A DNA stretch of 7,862 bases from Phycisphaeraceae bacterium. GTDB taxonomy: Bacteria; Planctomycetota; Phycisphaerae; Phycisphaerales; Phycisphaeraceae. Positions 1-6,578 of this stretch are shown here, piece after piece (the stretch's first letter is position 1; each line of letters opens with the position of its first letter). Under the pieces are notes generated by a model. It ran no database searches, was not told the DNA's origin, and was given only the letters and a program-made list of their open reading frames with translations. The stretch covers positions 1 to 7,862 of the forward strand of contig JAESSU010000183.1 of NCBI GenBank assembly GCA_016763955.1, in the 5' to 3' direction. Made by a program: the position numbers and the translations under genes.

Positions 1-117
1 AAAAGTGTGCGTAAAGATGCTATGAACGTGCAGCGATGGCTGCTCATCAACTAGCCGCCGAAGCAAGTGCAACCGATACGGTGTCGGCTCATTGCATATA
101 AAGGCAATATCTTTCAT
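1..117 (-). CDS. Glycosyltransferase, N-terminal fragment (partial)
   Basis: The minus strand reads from an ATG at 117 without a stop for 39 codons to the window edge, so only the N-terminus is present. The product begins MKDIAFICNEPTPYRLHLLR, with a short beta strand, then an N-E-P-T-P-Y-R motif and an R-x-H-L-L-R-R-L helix. This is how many GT4/GT-B glycosyltransferases of polysaccharide loci begin (first Rossmann strand followed by the acceptor-side loop). A GGGG purine run at 125-128 lies 7 nt before the start as a plausible ribosome-binding site. It is divergent from the glycosyltransferase at 353, which fits a surface-polysaccharide locus reaching beyond the left edge. The family call rests on the N-terminal motif alone; donor, acceptor and total length cannot be seen. 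Confidence 0.72.
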   Translation of the reverse strand, partial: MKDIAFICNEPTPYRLHLLRRLVDEQPSLHVHSIFTHTF

Positions 118-352
118 ACCTGTACCCCGTTATTATATCGGTTTAATCGAGGGTCATAGCCAGCACGTTCACTAGCAGGGCATACAAAACAGGTAATTTC
201 CCTAGACCCTTTCGTGTTAATGCCTGTCAAAAAACATTATGATCCAACTTTTTGAGGCTCAATTGCCTCTGCGTACGGTTAACAGGGATATATTTTGAGA
301 AGTTATTCACGTTTCTGACCGACATAGTATCAATAGACAAGGCTATCAGAAC
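118..352. other. Divergent intergenic region of two glycosyltransferase genes
   Basis: This 235-nt stretch separates two divergent glycosyltransferase genes and must carry both starts. Candidate -10 boxes are TATAAT on the minus strand (132-137) and TATATT on the plus strand (289-294). Neither has a good -35 at 16-18 bp, and the minus-strand one would leave only a few nucleotides of leader, so both are weak. An inverted repeat GAGGC/GCCTC with a 6-nt centre sits at 254-269 and could be an operator half-site pair or chance. No ORF with a credible start was found here. Confidence 0.4.
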
Positions 353-1549
353 ATGCGTATCGTACACGTTATCGGAAGTTTAGACCCCTCACTAGGTGGC
401 CCGCCAATGGTAGTCGGGTGCTTAGCTGCTGCACAGGCCCAGTTAGGGGCCGAGGTACACATTGTAGCTTACGACTGTCCGGATCAAGAAGAAGTCATTC
501 ACACCTACCAAAAAACGATTCCTGACTTTAGTCGGATCACACTTGGGATGCTCCGGCTGCCTGACTCTCGCGAACGGTACTCAGGCAAACAAGCTTTGAG
601 CAAAATCACCGAACATCTCACGGGCTCTACACAGACGGTGGTTCATCTACATGGCATATGGGAAACCATTCTCCGTCAAGCTGCCAAAGCCGCCAAGTCC
701 CATGCGGTTGCCTACATCATCGCGCCTCATGGCATGTTGCATCCTTGGTCAATGTCTCAACGCAAATGGAAAAAGAAAGTTGCAATGAAACTGGGGTATC
801 GAAAGATGCTCAAAAGCGCAACAGCTATCCATGCACTAAACCATGACGAAGCAAAACACATCCGCAAAATGGGTTTCACGCAGTCTTGCCAAATCATCCC
901 CAACGGCGTCTTTCTCAACGAAATTCAGCCGCTGCCGGCCCCCGGAAGTTTTGTCAGAAACACCCCACAATTGCAAGGAAAACCGTACATTCTTTTTTTA
1001 AGCCGCCTGCATTTTAAAAAAGGGCTTGACCGACTTCTTAGTGCTTTTAATCAGATCGCCCACAAATACGAACAGGTTCAACTTGTCATTGCCGGGCCAG
1101 ACGGAGGCTACGAACAAACGTTTCGGAATCAAATTAACAAACTCGACATTGCCCCGCGTGTACATCTTGTGGGGCCATTGTGGGACAAGAGCAAGTATGC
1201 AGCGATGCAAGATGCGGTGTGCTTTTGTCTGCCATCACGCCAGGAAGGTTTTAGCGTCGCCATTACTGAAGCGCTTGCGGTGGGTGTGCCTGCTGTGATT
1301 AGTGACGCTTGTTGTTTTGATGAAGTGGTCCACGCCCATGCAGGTTATGTGGTGACGATGACGGATGACAAGCCCCAAGAGTCGATTACAAGTCTTGCTA
1401 ATACGTTGGAATGCGTGCTAGCGAGTCAGCCGAATCACGCGATGCGTCAAGCCGGCCGTAAACTCATTGAAGCTCATTACACATGGCCTGTCATCGCCAA
1501 ACAGAGCCTGCAAGTTTATGAACAGATGATCGGAACATATCATGTCTAA
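353..1549 (+). CDS. GT4-family glycosyltransferase (GT-B fold)
   Basis: 398-residue glycosyltransferase, of usual length for CAZy family GT4; it would transfer a sugar from an activated donor during cell-surface polysaccharide synthesis on the cytoplasmic side. The N-terminal domain starts with MRIVHVIGSL and a GGPP loop (residues 15-18) typical of GT4 enzymes, followed by HLHGIW (98-103) and PHGML (125-129). The C-terminal donor domain shows IPNGV (182-186), FLSRLHFKKGLDRLL (215-229, the phosphate-binding R/K region) and the E-x7-E motif E298-G-F-S-V-A-I-T-E306. There is no signal peptide or membrane segment. The start is supported by AAGG at 339-342, though its 10-nt spacing is long. The stop overlaps the next gene's start, implying cotranscription and coupled translation with the acetyltransferase. 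Sugar specificity cannot be told from sequence. Confidence 0.92.
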   Translation: MRIVHVIGSLDPSLGGPPMVVGCLAAAQAQLGAEVHIVAYDCPDQEEVIHTYQKTIPDFSRITLGMLRLPDSRERYSGKQALSKITEHLTGSTQTVVHLHGIWETILRQAAKAAKSHAVAYIIAPHGMLHPWSMSQRKWKKKVAMKLGYRKMLKSATAIHALNHDEAKHIRKMGFTQSCQIIPNGVFLNEIQPLPAPGSFVRNTPQLQGKPYILFLSRLHFKKGLDRLLSAFNQIAHKYEQVQLVIAGPDGGYEQTFRNQINKLDIAPRVHLVGPLWDKSKYAAMQDAVCFCLPSRQEGFSVAITEALAVGVPAVISDACCFDEVVHAHAGYVVTMTDDKPQESITSLANTLECVLASQPNHAMRQAGRKLIEAHYTWPVIAKQSLQVYEQMIGTYHV

Positions 1550-2138
1550 TGAGCAGGGCAAACAACCATCGCAAGCAGATGATTTTATCTTCCAGAAACT
1601 GGATCAGACGGTTCGCTATCCGCACAAGCTCAGCGACTATTTCAAGCGATTTTGCTGGCAGTGGATTCAATGTCTATTGATTAAACCCAGCTGCCGACGC
1701 GCTCACCACTGGCGGCGATTCTGGCTCAACCAATTGGGCGCAAAAATCCATCGCACCTCAGGCACCAAATCGTCCACACACATCTGGCATCCATGGCTTT
1801 TAAAAATCGGCGAGTATTCAATGCTCTCAGAAGGTGTCACCGTCTACAATCTCGGACAGGTCACCATCGGCTCACACACCGTCCTTTCACAAGATGTTTA
1901 TTTATGTGCAGGCACACATGATCACACCAAACCCACTTTGCCTTTGCAAAAACCCACCATTACCATCGGCAGCGGTGTCTGGATTTGTGCGGGGGCATTT
2001 ATTGGCCCAGGTGTCACCATTGGGAATAATGCGGTCATTGCAGCACGCAGTGTCGTGGTCAAAGATGTACCTGCGGGCATGATCGTCGGAGGTAATCCTG
2101 CAAAGGTTCTTAAACCCCGCGAAATGAATCACGATTAA
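1542..2138 (+). CDS. WcaF-like hexapeptide-repeat acetyltransferase
   Basis: 198-residue acyltransferase with a left-handed beta-helix, close to the colanic-acid WcaF/maltose O-acetyltransferase group; it probably O-acetylates a sugar using acetyl-CoA. Residues 1-85 hold the WcaF-type lead (R-R-x-W-L-x-x-L-G-A region near 58-68 and a W-H-P-W segment at 82-85). Hexapeptide turns run from about 87 to 125, giving KIGEYSML, VYNLGQVTIG and QDVYLCAGTHDH, with H126 or H128 the likely catalytic histidine. They continue through WICAGAFIGPGVTIG (147-161) to the conserved GGNPAKVLKPR end (183-193). The ATG lies inside the glycosyltransferase gene with an 8-nt overlap, and the usual ribosome-binding site is weak (GGA only), which fits translational coupling. 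Together the pair suggests assembly and acetyl decoration of one polysaccharide. The exact substrate is unknown, so no gene symbol is given. Confidence 0.9.
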   Translation: MSNEQGKQPSQADDFIFQKLDQTVRYPHKLSDYFKRFCWQWIQCLLIKPSCRRAHHWRRFWLNQLGAKIHRTSGTKSSTHIWHPWLLKIGEYSMLSEGVTVYNLGQVTIGSHTVLSQDVYLCAGTHDHTKPTLPLQKPTITIGSGVWICAGAFIGPGVTIGNNAVIAARSVVVKDVPAGMIVGGNPAKVLKPREMNHD

Positions 2139-2281
2139 CTGTCGTGGCACGAGCCAGCGATGCGTCGCATCACAGCTATTTTATGCGCGTCGGACGATTC
2201 ATAAACCTTTGTAGCATTTACATTCGCCAGGTCAGTCACGCACGAGTTTTAATTGCGATGGGTATAAGTCATGCACAAGTT
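2139..2281. other. Convergent gap between acetyltransferase and phoR
   Basis: This 143-nt gap lies between two genes that end towards each other. It contains a 13-bp palindrome, GATGCG-T-CGCATC (2159-2171), which in RNA could form a 5-bp stem with a 3-nt loop, but no convincing U-tract follows on either strand. It is therefore only a weak terminator candidate. The right part is filled by a tandem duplication of the phoR end, listed separately. I see no gene here. Confidence 0.4.
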
Positions 2282-2301
2282 TTAATCGTGAATGGTATCA
2301 G
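2236..2301. repeat. 33-nt tandem duplication across the phoR stop codon
   Basis: Two adjacent 33-nt units, 2236-2268 and 2269-2301, align without gaps at 26 of 33 positions by eye. The shared core GTTTTAAT lies at the same place in each unit (2246-2253 and 2279-2286). The right unit contains the last phoR codons and its TAA (minus strand, 2284-2282). The left unit lies just past the stop and carries its own TAA in the same frame, because 33 is a multiple of three. It looks like an old tandem duplication that has since diverged, leaving a second stop 33 nt downstream. Confidence 0.75.
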
Positions 2302-3673
2302 TCGAACTGTCACTAGCCATAGGCAGTGTGATATAAAACGTACTGCCTTCACCGGGTTTACTTTGAACTTCAATATGACCGCCATGAACCGTGCAGACAT
2401 GTTTGACAATAGATAACCCAAGACCCGTCCCGCCTTGTGCACGACTTCGCGCTTTATCAGTACGGTAAAACCGTTCAAAAAGACGAGGCAAATGCTCAGG
2501 CTCAATGCCTTGGCCGTGATCACAAATACTAATGCGAACCTGCCCGCAAATAAGCTCAGCTGATAACTCGACCACGCAACCTAGAGAGCTGTATTTAATG
2601 GCATTGTCCAACAAATTCACAATCGCCTGCTCTAATAACGGCGCATTAATATGAGCCTGCAAATCATCTAAATCGCGAAGCTCAATGGTGATCTCTTTTT
2701 GACGTGCTTTACTTGAACAAGTTTCCACCGCATCACGCAAAACACTTTGAACTGATCCTAAAACCAAGTCCACATGATTAACGCCCCCTTCTTGCTCTAA
2801 ACGAGCCAAGGAAAGCAGGTCTTCAACGATAGCATTTAACCGATCCGCTTGACGGACAATAATCGCCAAAAAGTCCGGCACGCCTTCTTCTTTAACCTGT
2901 ACACCGCTGTCGATCAATGTCTCAACAGATGCTTTAATCGTACTAATAGGCGTTTTAATTTCATGTGAAACGTTGCCCACAAAGTCCCGGCGAACCTGCT
3001 CAAGTCTTCGCATCTGAGTGACATCATGAAGCACAATCAACCCACCAACGCGCATCCCCCGAGCATCTCGCAAAGCCGTGCCTTGGGCTTGTAAAAAATG
3101 TTCACGGTAAGTCGTGCGTCCCATGTCTGCCGGATCCATCGCGGGCAACGTTAACACCAATTCCGCTTCCACAGGTTCATCAGATTCAAGCACTTTAGCG
3201 ACCAACGATTGCAAGCCCGGATTCCGAATCACTTCGTGAATACTTCGGCCAATCACATCACTGACACGCATCCCCAAAAACTGTTCTGCGGCATTATTAA
3301 AATTAAGAATGCGCTCATCTAAATCAAATGCGACAACACCTTCAACCATACTACTAAGTACGGTTTCCAATTCATTGCGCTGTTCAATGACCGTCCGCAA
3401 ACGGTCGCCTAGCTGCTGCGCCATTTTATTTAGCGACTCACCCAGTGATGCCACCTGCAAAGGGCCATCCACCTCAATGGCCTGCGTCAGATCGCCTGAA
3501 GCAAAGCGCTCTGCACCGATCCGCAAAGCACGTAACGCGCGACTGAGCATAAAAAGAATAATCAGTATCACAGCAGCAAATAAAATAAACCCAACCAACA
3601 CGGCTAAGACAGGTAAATTTTCGCTAGATAACTTAGCGGTTGCTAATCCAGTTGTCATCCCACAGTTAAACAC
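2282..3673 (-). CDS. phoR: PhoR-type phosphate sensor histidine kinase
   Basis: 463-residue membrane histidine kinase that would phosphorylate PhoB when phosphate is scarce. Order of domains: one hydrophobic segment (about 20-43), HAMP (44-96), PAS (about 104-218), the dimerisation/phosphoacceptor helix with NVSHEIKTPIS and H237, then the HATPase domain. The latter has the N box with N357 (LLDNAIKYS), the G1 box D385-H-G-Q-G389, the F box LFERFYR (398-404) and the G2 box GGTGLGLSIVKH (414-425). All catalytic motifs are intact. The start is a GTG with AAAGGG at 3681-3686, spacing 7 nt; an ATG at 3658 is possible but has a poorer site. An in-frame TGA shortly upstream rules out a long extension, so there is no periplasmic sensor domain and only one visible membrane segment. 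It lies 120 nt downstream of phoB on the same strand. Confidence 0.93.
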   Translation of the reverse strand: MFNCGMTTGLATAKLSSENLPVLAVLVGFILFAAVILIILFMLSRALRALRIGAERFASGDLTQAIEVDGPLQVASLGESLNKMAQQLGDRLRTVIEQRNELETVLSSMVEGVVAFDLDERILNFNNAAEQFLGMRVSDVIGRSIHEVIRNPGLQSLVAKVLESDEPVEAELVLTLPAMDPADMGRTTYREHFLQAQGTALRDARGMRVGGLIVLHDVTQMRRLEQVRRDFVGNVSHEIKTPISTIKASVETLIDSGVQVKEEGVPDFLAIIVRQADRLNAIVEDLLSLARLEQEGGVNHVDLVLGSVQSVLRDAVETCSSKARQKEITIELRDLDDLQAHINAPLLEQAIVNLLDNAIKYSSLGCVVELSAELICGQVRISICDHGQGIEPEHLPRLFERFYRTDKARSRAQGGTGLGLSIVKHVCTVHGGHIEVQSKPGEGSTFYITLPMASDSSTDTIHD

Positions 3674-3793
3674 TAGCAGACCCTTTGGGTAAGACGGCCT
3701 ATCCGATCAAAACATAAAAATTATAACGGTTCTAATTTTCACCACAGCCCCCGGAAGATACTGCAAGAAAAACGAAATTTTTAATGGCCTAAA
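3674..3793 (-). promoter_or_regulatory. phoB-phoR spacer with a possible internal promoter
   Basis: The 120-nt gap between phoB and phoR is longer than expected for a tight operon. On the minus strand a perfect TATAAT lies at 3725-3720, about 47 nt before the phoR GTG, but no TTGACA-like -35 is found at 16-18 bp. Directly after the phoB stop the sequence is AT-rich with short T-runs but lacks a GC-rich stem, so I see no terminator. The pair may be read through from phoB, with an additional weak start for phoR. Confidence 0.35.
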
Positions 3794-4534
3794 TTAATCC
3801 TTAAAGCGATATCCGACACCGCGGACTGTTTCAAGGTAACTCCCTTGGTCGCCGAGTTTACGTCGTAAAGCAACCATCTGCACATCAACGCTGCGGTCAG
3901 TCACAGCAGCTAGGCCCCCGTGAATCGCTTCAATGATCTGCTGACGTGTGAAGACGCGACCCGGCCGAGTGGCTAAAAGATTTAGCAGACGAAACTCAGT
4001 CACAGTCAGGTCGATCGCTTCATCTTCAATGCGAATCTCGTGACGACCCCGATCAATGGTAACCTCGCCAACGGTAAGACAGTCATCATCTTGATCATCT
4101 ACGGCTTGAGATTCGGCTGCGCGACGCAAGACCGCTTTGATCCGAGCCATCAAAATGCGTGGACTAAAGGGCTTGGTGATATAGTCATCTGCACCGAGTT
4201 CCAAGCCGACGACAATGTCCGCTTCTTCACCCTTGGCAGTAAGCATCACCACAGGAATCCCAGCAGTGGCAGGTTCACTTTTCAATGTCCGACAGACGTT
4301 AAGCCCATCAACACCCGGCAGCATCAAATCCAACAAAATCAAATCCGGGAGCTTCTGACGTGCTAACTCCAACGCACGTTCCCCACTATCAGTGCAAAGC
4401 ACCTCCATGCCTTCACGGCTGAGGTTGTATCGCAATAGATCCTGCAAATCCTGTTCGTCTTCGACAACCATAACATGCGGTCTGCCGCCAGTGGTATTGG
4501 TGATGGGTTTTGATGACATAGCTAACTGGGACAT
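3794..4534 (-). CDS. phoB: PhoB-type phosphate regulon response regulator
   Basis: 246-residue OmpR/PhoB-family response regulator that binds DNA when phosphorylated by PhoR. The receiver domain (about 20-138) has the acidic cluster E25-D26-E27, phosphoacceptor D69 in LLDLMLPGVDG, T99 in VMLTAKG, and K121 in DDYITKPF. An acidic linker with six Asp (146-151) leads to the winged-helix domain (about 152-246). There the recognition helix region TDRSVDVQMVALRRKLG (212-228) and the ending VRGVGYRF (237-244) closely match PhoB rather than other OmpR-type proteins. The start ATG has a strong AGGAGG (4542-4547 on the complementary strand) at 7 nt. This leaves a 19-residue leader before the receiver; an inner ATG at 4519 is the alternative. 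It is followed by phoR on the same strand, and the neighbouring porin with a PhoB-like box supports the phosphate assignment over other OmpR-type roles. Confidence 0.93.
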   Translation of the reverse strand: MSQLAMSSKPITNTTGGRPHVMVVEDEQDLQDLLRYNLSREGMEVLCTDSGERALELARQKLPDLILLDLMLPGVDGLNVCRTLKSEPATAGIPVVMLTAKGEEADIVVGLELGADDYITKPFSPRILMARIKAVLRRAAESQAVDDQDDDCLTVGEVTIDRGRHEIRIEDEAIDLTVTEFRLLNLLATRPGRVFTRQQIIEAIHGGLAAVTDRSVDVQMVALRRKLGDQGSYLETVRGVGYRFKD

Positions 4535-4556
4535 AAAATCCCCTCCTCTTGACGAA

Positions 4557-4588
4557 TTAACATTCTTAACATTGTTAGCAAATTTATA
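4557..4588 (-). promoter_or_regulatory. phoB leader with TTAACA-like repeats at 9-bp steps
   Basis: On the + strand TTAACA (4557-4562), TTAACA (4566-4571) and TTAGCA (4575-4580) repeat at exactly 9-bp steps, and CTAACC follows at 4595-4600. They precede phoB by 23-46 nt. A minus-strand TATAAA (4588-4583) could be the phoB -10, without a recognisable -35. The hexamer resembles the half-sites of the porin box, but orientation (opposite to the gene) and spacing (9 rather than 11) differ. PhoB autoregulation is thus possible but not shown; these may be sites for another regulator or chance in AT-rich DNA. Confidence 0.35.
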
Positions 4589-4741
4589 CCTTGCCTAACC
4601 CCCAATGGCTAGCGTTTTTAAGTTAGGAATCGGTGAACTTGTTAAATTCAGATCACAACATCGATAAGTGTTTATTTTTAAGGCAATTGCGAGATTTACT
4701 CCAAAGTTGCTTTTATCAATTAATGACGATCTATTTCACCT

Positions 4742-4841
4742 AAGCCCGCAGATGAGCCTTCTGAAGGCGATTGTGCGAGACCGACGCAGCACGTCAAAAC
4801 CCCGGCCCACGCATGAATCACAAAGCCTCATCTGCGGGCTT
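4742..4841. repeat. Interrupted palindrome with perfect 15-bp arms
   Basis: The left arm AAGCCCGCAGATGAG (4742-4756) is matched without error by its reverse complement at 4827-4841, enclosing 70 nt. Inside are smaller self-complementary pieces: CCTT-CTG-AAGG at 4757-4767, abutting the left arm, and a TGCG/CGCA pair (4774-4777 with 4785-4788), with GTGC/GCAC as an alternative (4773-4776 with 4789-4792). As RNA this would fold as a long closing stem with inner hairpins on either strand. A small structured RNA, an untranslated regulatory element, or a miniature inverted-repeat element are all possible. The sequence CCTAA occurs on both sides (4739-4743, overlapping the left arm, and 4846-4850), but this is not a clean target duplication. 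No family is recognised. Confidence 0.7.
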
Positions 4842-4860
4842 GCGTCCTAAACATGCGCAT

Positions 4861-4891
4861 AAAAAAACGGCTTGGTGATTACACCAAGCCG
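4861..4891 (-). terminator. Rho-independent terminator of the porin gene
   Basis: A perfect 10-bp stem, CGGCTTGGTG (4868-4877) with CACCAAGCCG (4882-4891), encloses a 4-nt loop. On the minus strand it is followed directly by seven T residues (4867-4861). It begins 39 nt beyond the porin stop, which fits termination of a monocistronic porin transcript and separates it from phoB. There is no T-run on the + strand side. Confidence 0.93.
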
Positions 4892-4929
4892 CCTTTAGGA
4901 TTTAGCAGGTTTGATTTTGCTTGCTCAAA

Positions 4930-6351
4930 TTAAAAGAGCAATCGGAACTGAGTGCGGAAGACGAAAAGATCGTCGGTCCGAGCATCTGAATAGATGGTAC
5001 CCAAGCCATCGCTAGAAGTACCATTGGCGAAACCGTTCTTTTCCAAAGTACCTTCATAGACCCACACCAAATCGGTGGTCAGCTTGGCTTTGTGCTTCTT
5101 CATGAACCAGTTAAAGCCAAAGGTGACTGCAGACATATTATCTACAGTTGGGCTGTCACTGTCATAGTCAACCATTTCCCAGCGAACAAAAGGCTGGAGC
5201 TTGTCAGGAATGACCATGTAGCCGGATTCAACCAAAACACCCAAAGGGCTAGCTTCAGTTTGGGTCCCTGGCGCGACTGCAGGACCATCATAGGAGTTAT
5301 TCGCTCCCATCACAGCAGCGAACAGACTAAAGCCATTGGTTTCGACTAAGCCATCAAGTGTCCAAGAAGTGTAGTTGCTATCATTGACTGTGCCGCCACC
5401 TGCGGTCGCATCACCAAGCTGATAGAAGATTGCAGCACCGAGGAATATACCTAGATCATCTTTAGACCAAGCGGATGCATCCTTGAGTTGCTTCCAGTTA
5501 CCCGCGAGCTTGACATCAGCACGAGCGGTCAGTGCAATTTCCGAGTCATCCGCTGGAGCACCAATCGTCGTATAAGACGCGTCCGCTGTATCGCCAAAAG
5601 CGAAAGCCAGCTTGACGTTGTCAGACGAGTAGTTCAATTGAACTTGTTCTGAGTAGTCTAAGGTGAAATATTCAGTCGACAAGCCACGATCAACTGCAAG
5701 CTGAGCGCTGGAGCTGGTGAGTTCCTGACGCAAGAAAGGAAGCTTCATTAGACCCGCAGCAATGGACCAATTATCGTCAAATTTGTAACCAATCTTGGCT
5801 TCTTCAGCTTCCATCAAACCGTCGCTACGTCTGTATGCCAAGGTGATGCCGTAGGTGATCTTAGGATCAGCAATGTGTCCCTTGAACTTGAGCTTGACGC
5901 GACGCATCTGAAAGCCCGTTTCGTCGCCGTCCTGAGACGCGCCTGTGGCGGTTTTATTATCACGGAAAGCACCGATATAACGGAACTGAATCTGACCGCC
6001 GAGGGTCATCTTGAAGCTACCGTCTTCGGAAGCTAAAAAGAAATGCTTGCCGTTATGACCCGCAGCCATGCCACCTTCAAGAAGGCTCGCACGCGTGTCT
6101 GCGTCTGCGAGGACTTCCTTGATCAATGATCGGACTTCTTGGGCACGACGTTCGTTAAGCCAGTTTTCGTCACTGGCTGAGCGAAGTTGTGAGACCTGCC
6201 CTTGCAACTGCGTATTGGATACACGCACGGCATCCAATTCTGCACGCAAGGCTTTGAGTTGTTCGTTCACAGAGTTGTCACTAGCCATCGCACCTACAGT
6301 GAGGGACGCAGCTAGAGCACCAGCAAAAAGCATGGTACGAGTTTTGAACAT
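4930..6351 (-). CDS. Phosphate-selective porin, OprO/OprP type
   Basis: 473-residue outer-membrane beta-barrel protein expected to pass phosphate or polyphosphate into the periplasm. Residues 1-23 form a signal peptide (K3 and R5, hydrophobic 7-20, A-M-A ending at 24). Residues 27-60 read as a coiled coil (NEQLKALRAELDAVR region), a trimerising or cell-wall-contacting segment seen in related porins. The barrel begins near 103 with KHFFLASEDGSFKM and LGGQIQFRY, continues with alternating strands (MRRVKLKFKGHI 149-160, ITYGITLAYRR 165-175, LAFAFGD 248-254) and ends in FRTQFRLLF. The final phenylalanine fits the signal read by the BAM insertion machinery. AGGAG (6360-6364, complementary strand) lies 8 nt before the ATG. 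A PhoB-like box upstream and the phoBR genes downstream support phosphate as ligand; sequence alone does not prove selectivity. Confidence 0.88.
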   Translation of the reverse strand: MFKTRTMLFAGALAASLTVGAMASDNSVNEQLKALRAELDAVRVSNTQLQGQVSQLRSASDENWLNERRAQEVRSLIKEVLADADTRASLLEGGMAAGHNGKHFFLASEDGSFKMTLGGQIQFRYIGAFRDNKTATGASQDGDETGFQMRRVKLKFKGHIADPKITYGITLAYRRSDGLMEAEEAKIGYKFDDNWSIAAGLMKLPFLRQELTSSSAQLAVDRGLSTEYFTLDYSEQVQLNYSSDNVKLAFAFGDTADASYTTIGAPADDSEIALTARADVKLAGNWKQLKDASAWSKDDLGIFLGAAIFYQLGDATAGGGTVNDSNYTSWTLDGLVETNGFSLFAAVMGANNSYDGPAVAPGTQTEASPLGVLVESGYMVIPDKLQPFVRWEMVDYDSDSPTVDNMSAVTFGFNWFMKKHKAKLTTDLVWVYEGTLEKNGFANGTSSDGLGTIYSDARTDDLFVFRTQFRLLF

Positions 6352-6408
6352 GTTCTATTCTCCTAAAATAGTTAGAATCTGCTTGATCCATATTAACAAC
6401 GGGCTGGC

Positions 6409-6462
6409 AGTATACGAACGACTTGATTAAGTCCTGTTAGCACTGTGTAAAGATTGTGTTAA
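6409..6462 (-). promoter_or_regulatory. PhoB-like box and -10 element of the porin promoter
   Basis: Read towards the porin gene (minus strand), TTAACA (6462-6457), TTTACA (6451-6446) and CTAACA (6440-6435) occur at exact 11-bp steps. A degenerate fourth unit, TAATCA (6429-6424), keeps the register. Nine bases later comes TATACT (6414-6409) as -10, with no -35 consensus. Known PhoB sites are 11-bp direct repeats ending about 10 bp before the -10 and replacing the -35, so both geometry and neighbourhood fit a PhoB-activated promoter. The half-site is nearer the TTAACA used by some other Pho systems than the enteric CTGTCA. Confidence 0.75.
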
Positions 6463-6562
6463 ATCACAAATCAACCCAATCCGATACCCCGCCACACAAC
6501 TTAGCAAAGCCCCGTGTTACCTCGAAAAATTACGATCATTCACAACCCCTACAATCGTGTTT

Positions 6563-6578
6563 CCAAAGATTTCTTTGG
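6563..6578. promoter_or_regulatory. Palindrome upstream of yebC
   Basis: CCAAAG and CTTTGG flank a 4-nt centre, forming a 16-bp inverted repeat about 70 nt before yebC. It is overlapped and followed by a direct repeat GGTCAT (6577-6582 and 6587-6592, 10-bp step). This may be an operator in the divergent porin/yebC region. A possible -10, TAAAAT, lies at 6609-6614 without a well-spaced -35. No regulator is identified. Confidence 0.3.

Larger units (their letters stand above)
4535..4929. other. Intergenic region between porin and phoB
   Basis: This 395-nt stretch without a gene contains three distinct elements, listed separately: the phoB leader with TAAC repeats (about 4557-4600), a 100-nt interrupted palindrome (4742-4841) and the porin terminator (4861-4891). 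The remaining part, 4601-4741, is AT-rich and shows nothing I can name. Short open frames here have no ribosome-binding site and run across the palindrome arms, so I do not call them genes. Confidence 0.6.

Noticed and set aside
215..230. TGTTAA and TGTCAA, 10 bp apart, as a Pho box between the glycosyltransferases
   Set aside because: Only two words, the step is 10 rather than 11 bp, and no suitable -10 follows; the neighbouring genes have no phosphate role.
998..1298. Overlapping open frames on both strands inside the GT4 gene
   Set aside because: Shadows of a gene with intact family motifs; no start signals or recognisable products.
2159..2171. Bidirectional terminator between the acetyltransferase gene and phoR
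   Set aside because: The palindrome has only one central base, the RNA stem would be five pairs, and there is no U-tract on either strand.
4742..4841. Integron attC site
   Set aside because: The arms do not start and end with the required GTTRRRY/RYYYAAC core words, and no cassette or integrase is near.
4742..4841. Insertion sequence remnant
   Set aside because: No transposase fragment within or beside it and no clean target-site duplication; CCTAA on both sides is partly inside the left arm.
4668..4850. 60-codon + strand open frame in the porin-phoB gap
   Set aside because: No ribosome-binding site, no recognisable product, and it runs through both palindrome arms, so the frame looks accidental.
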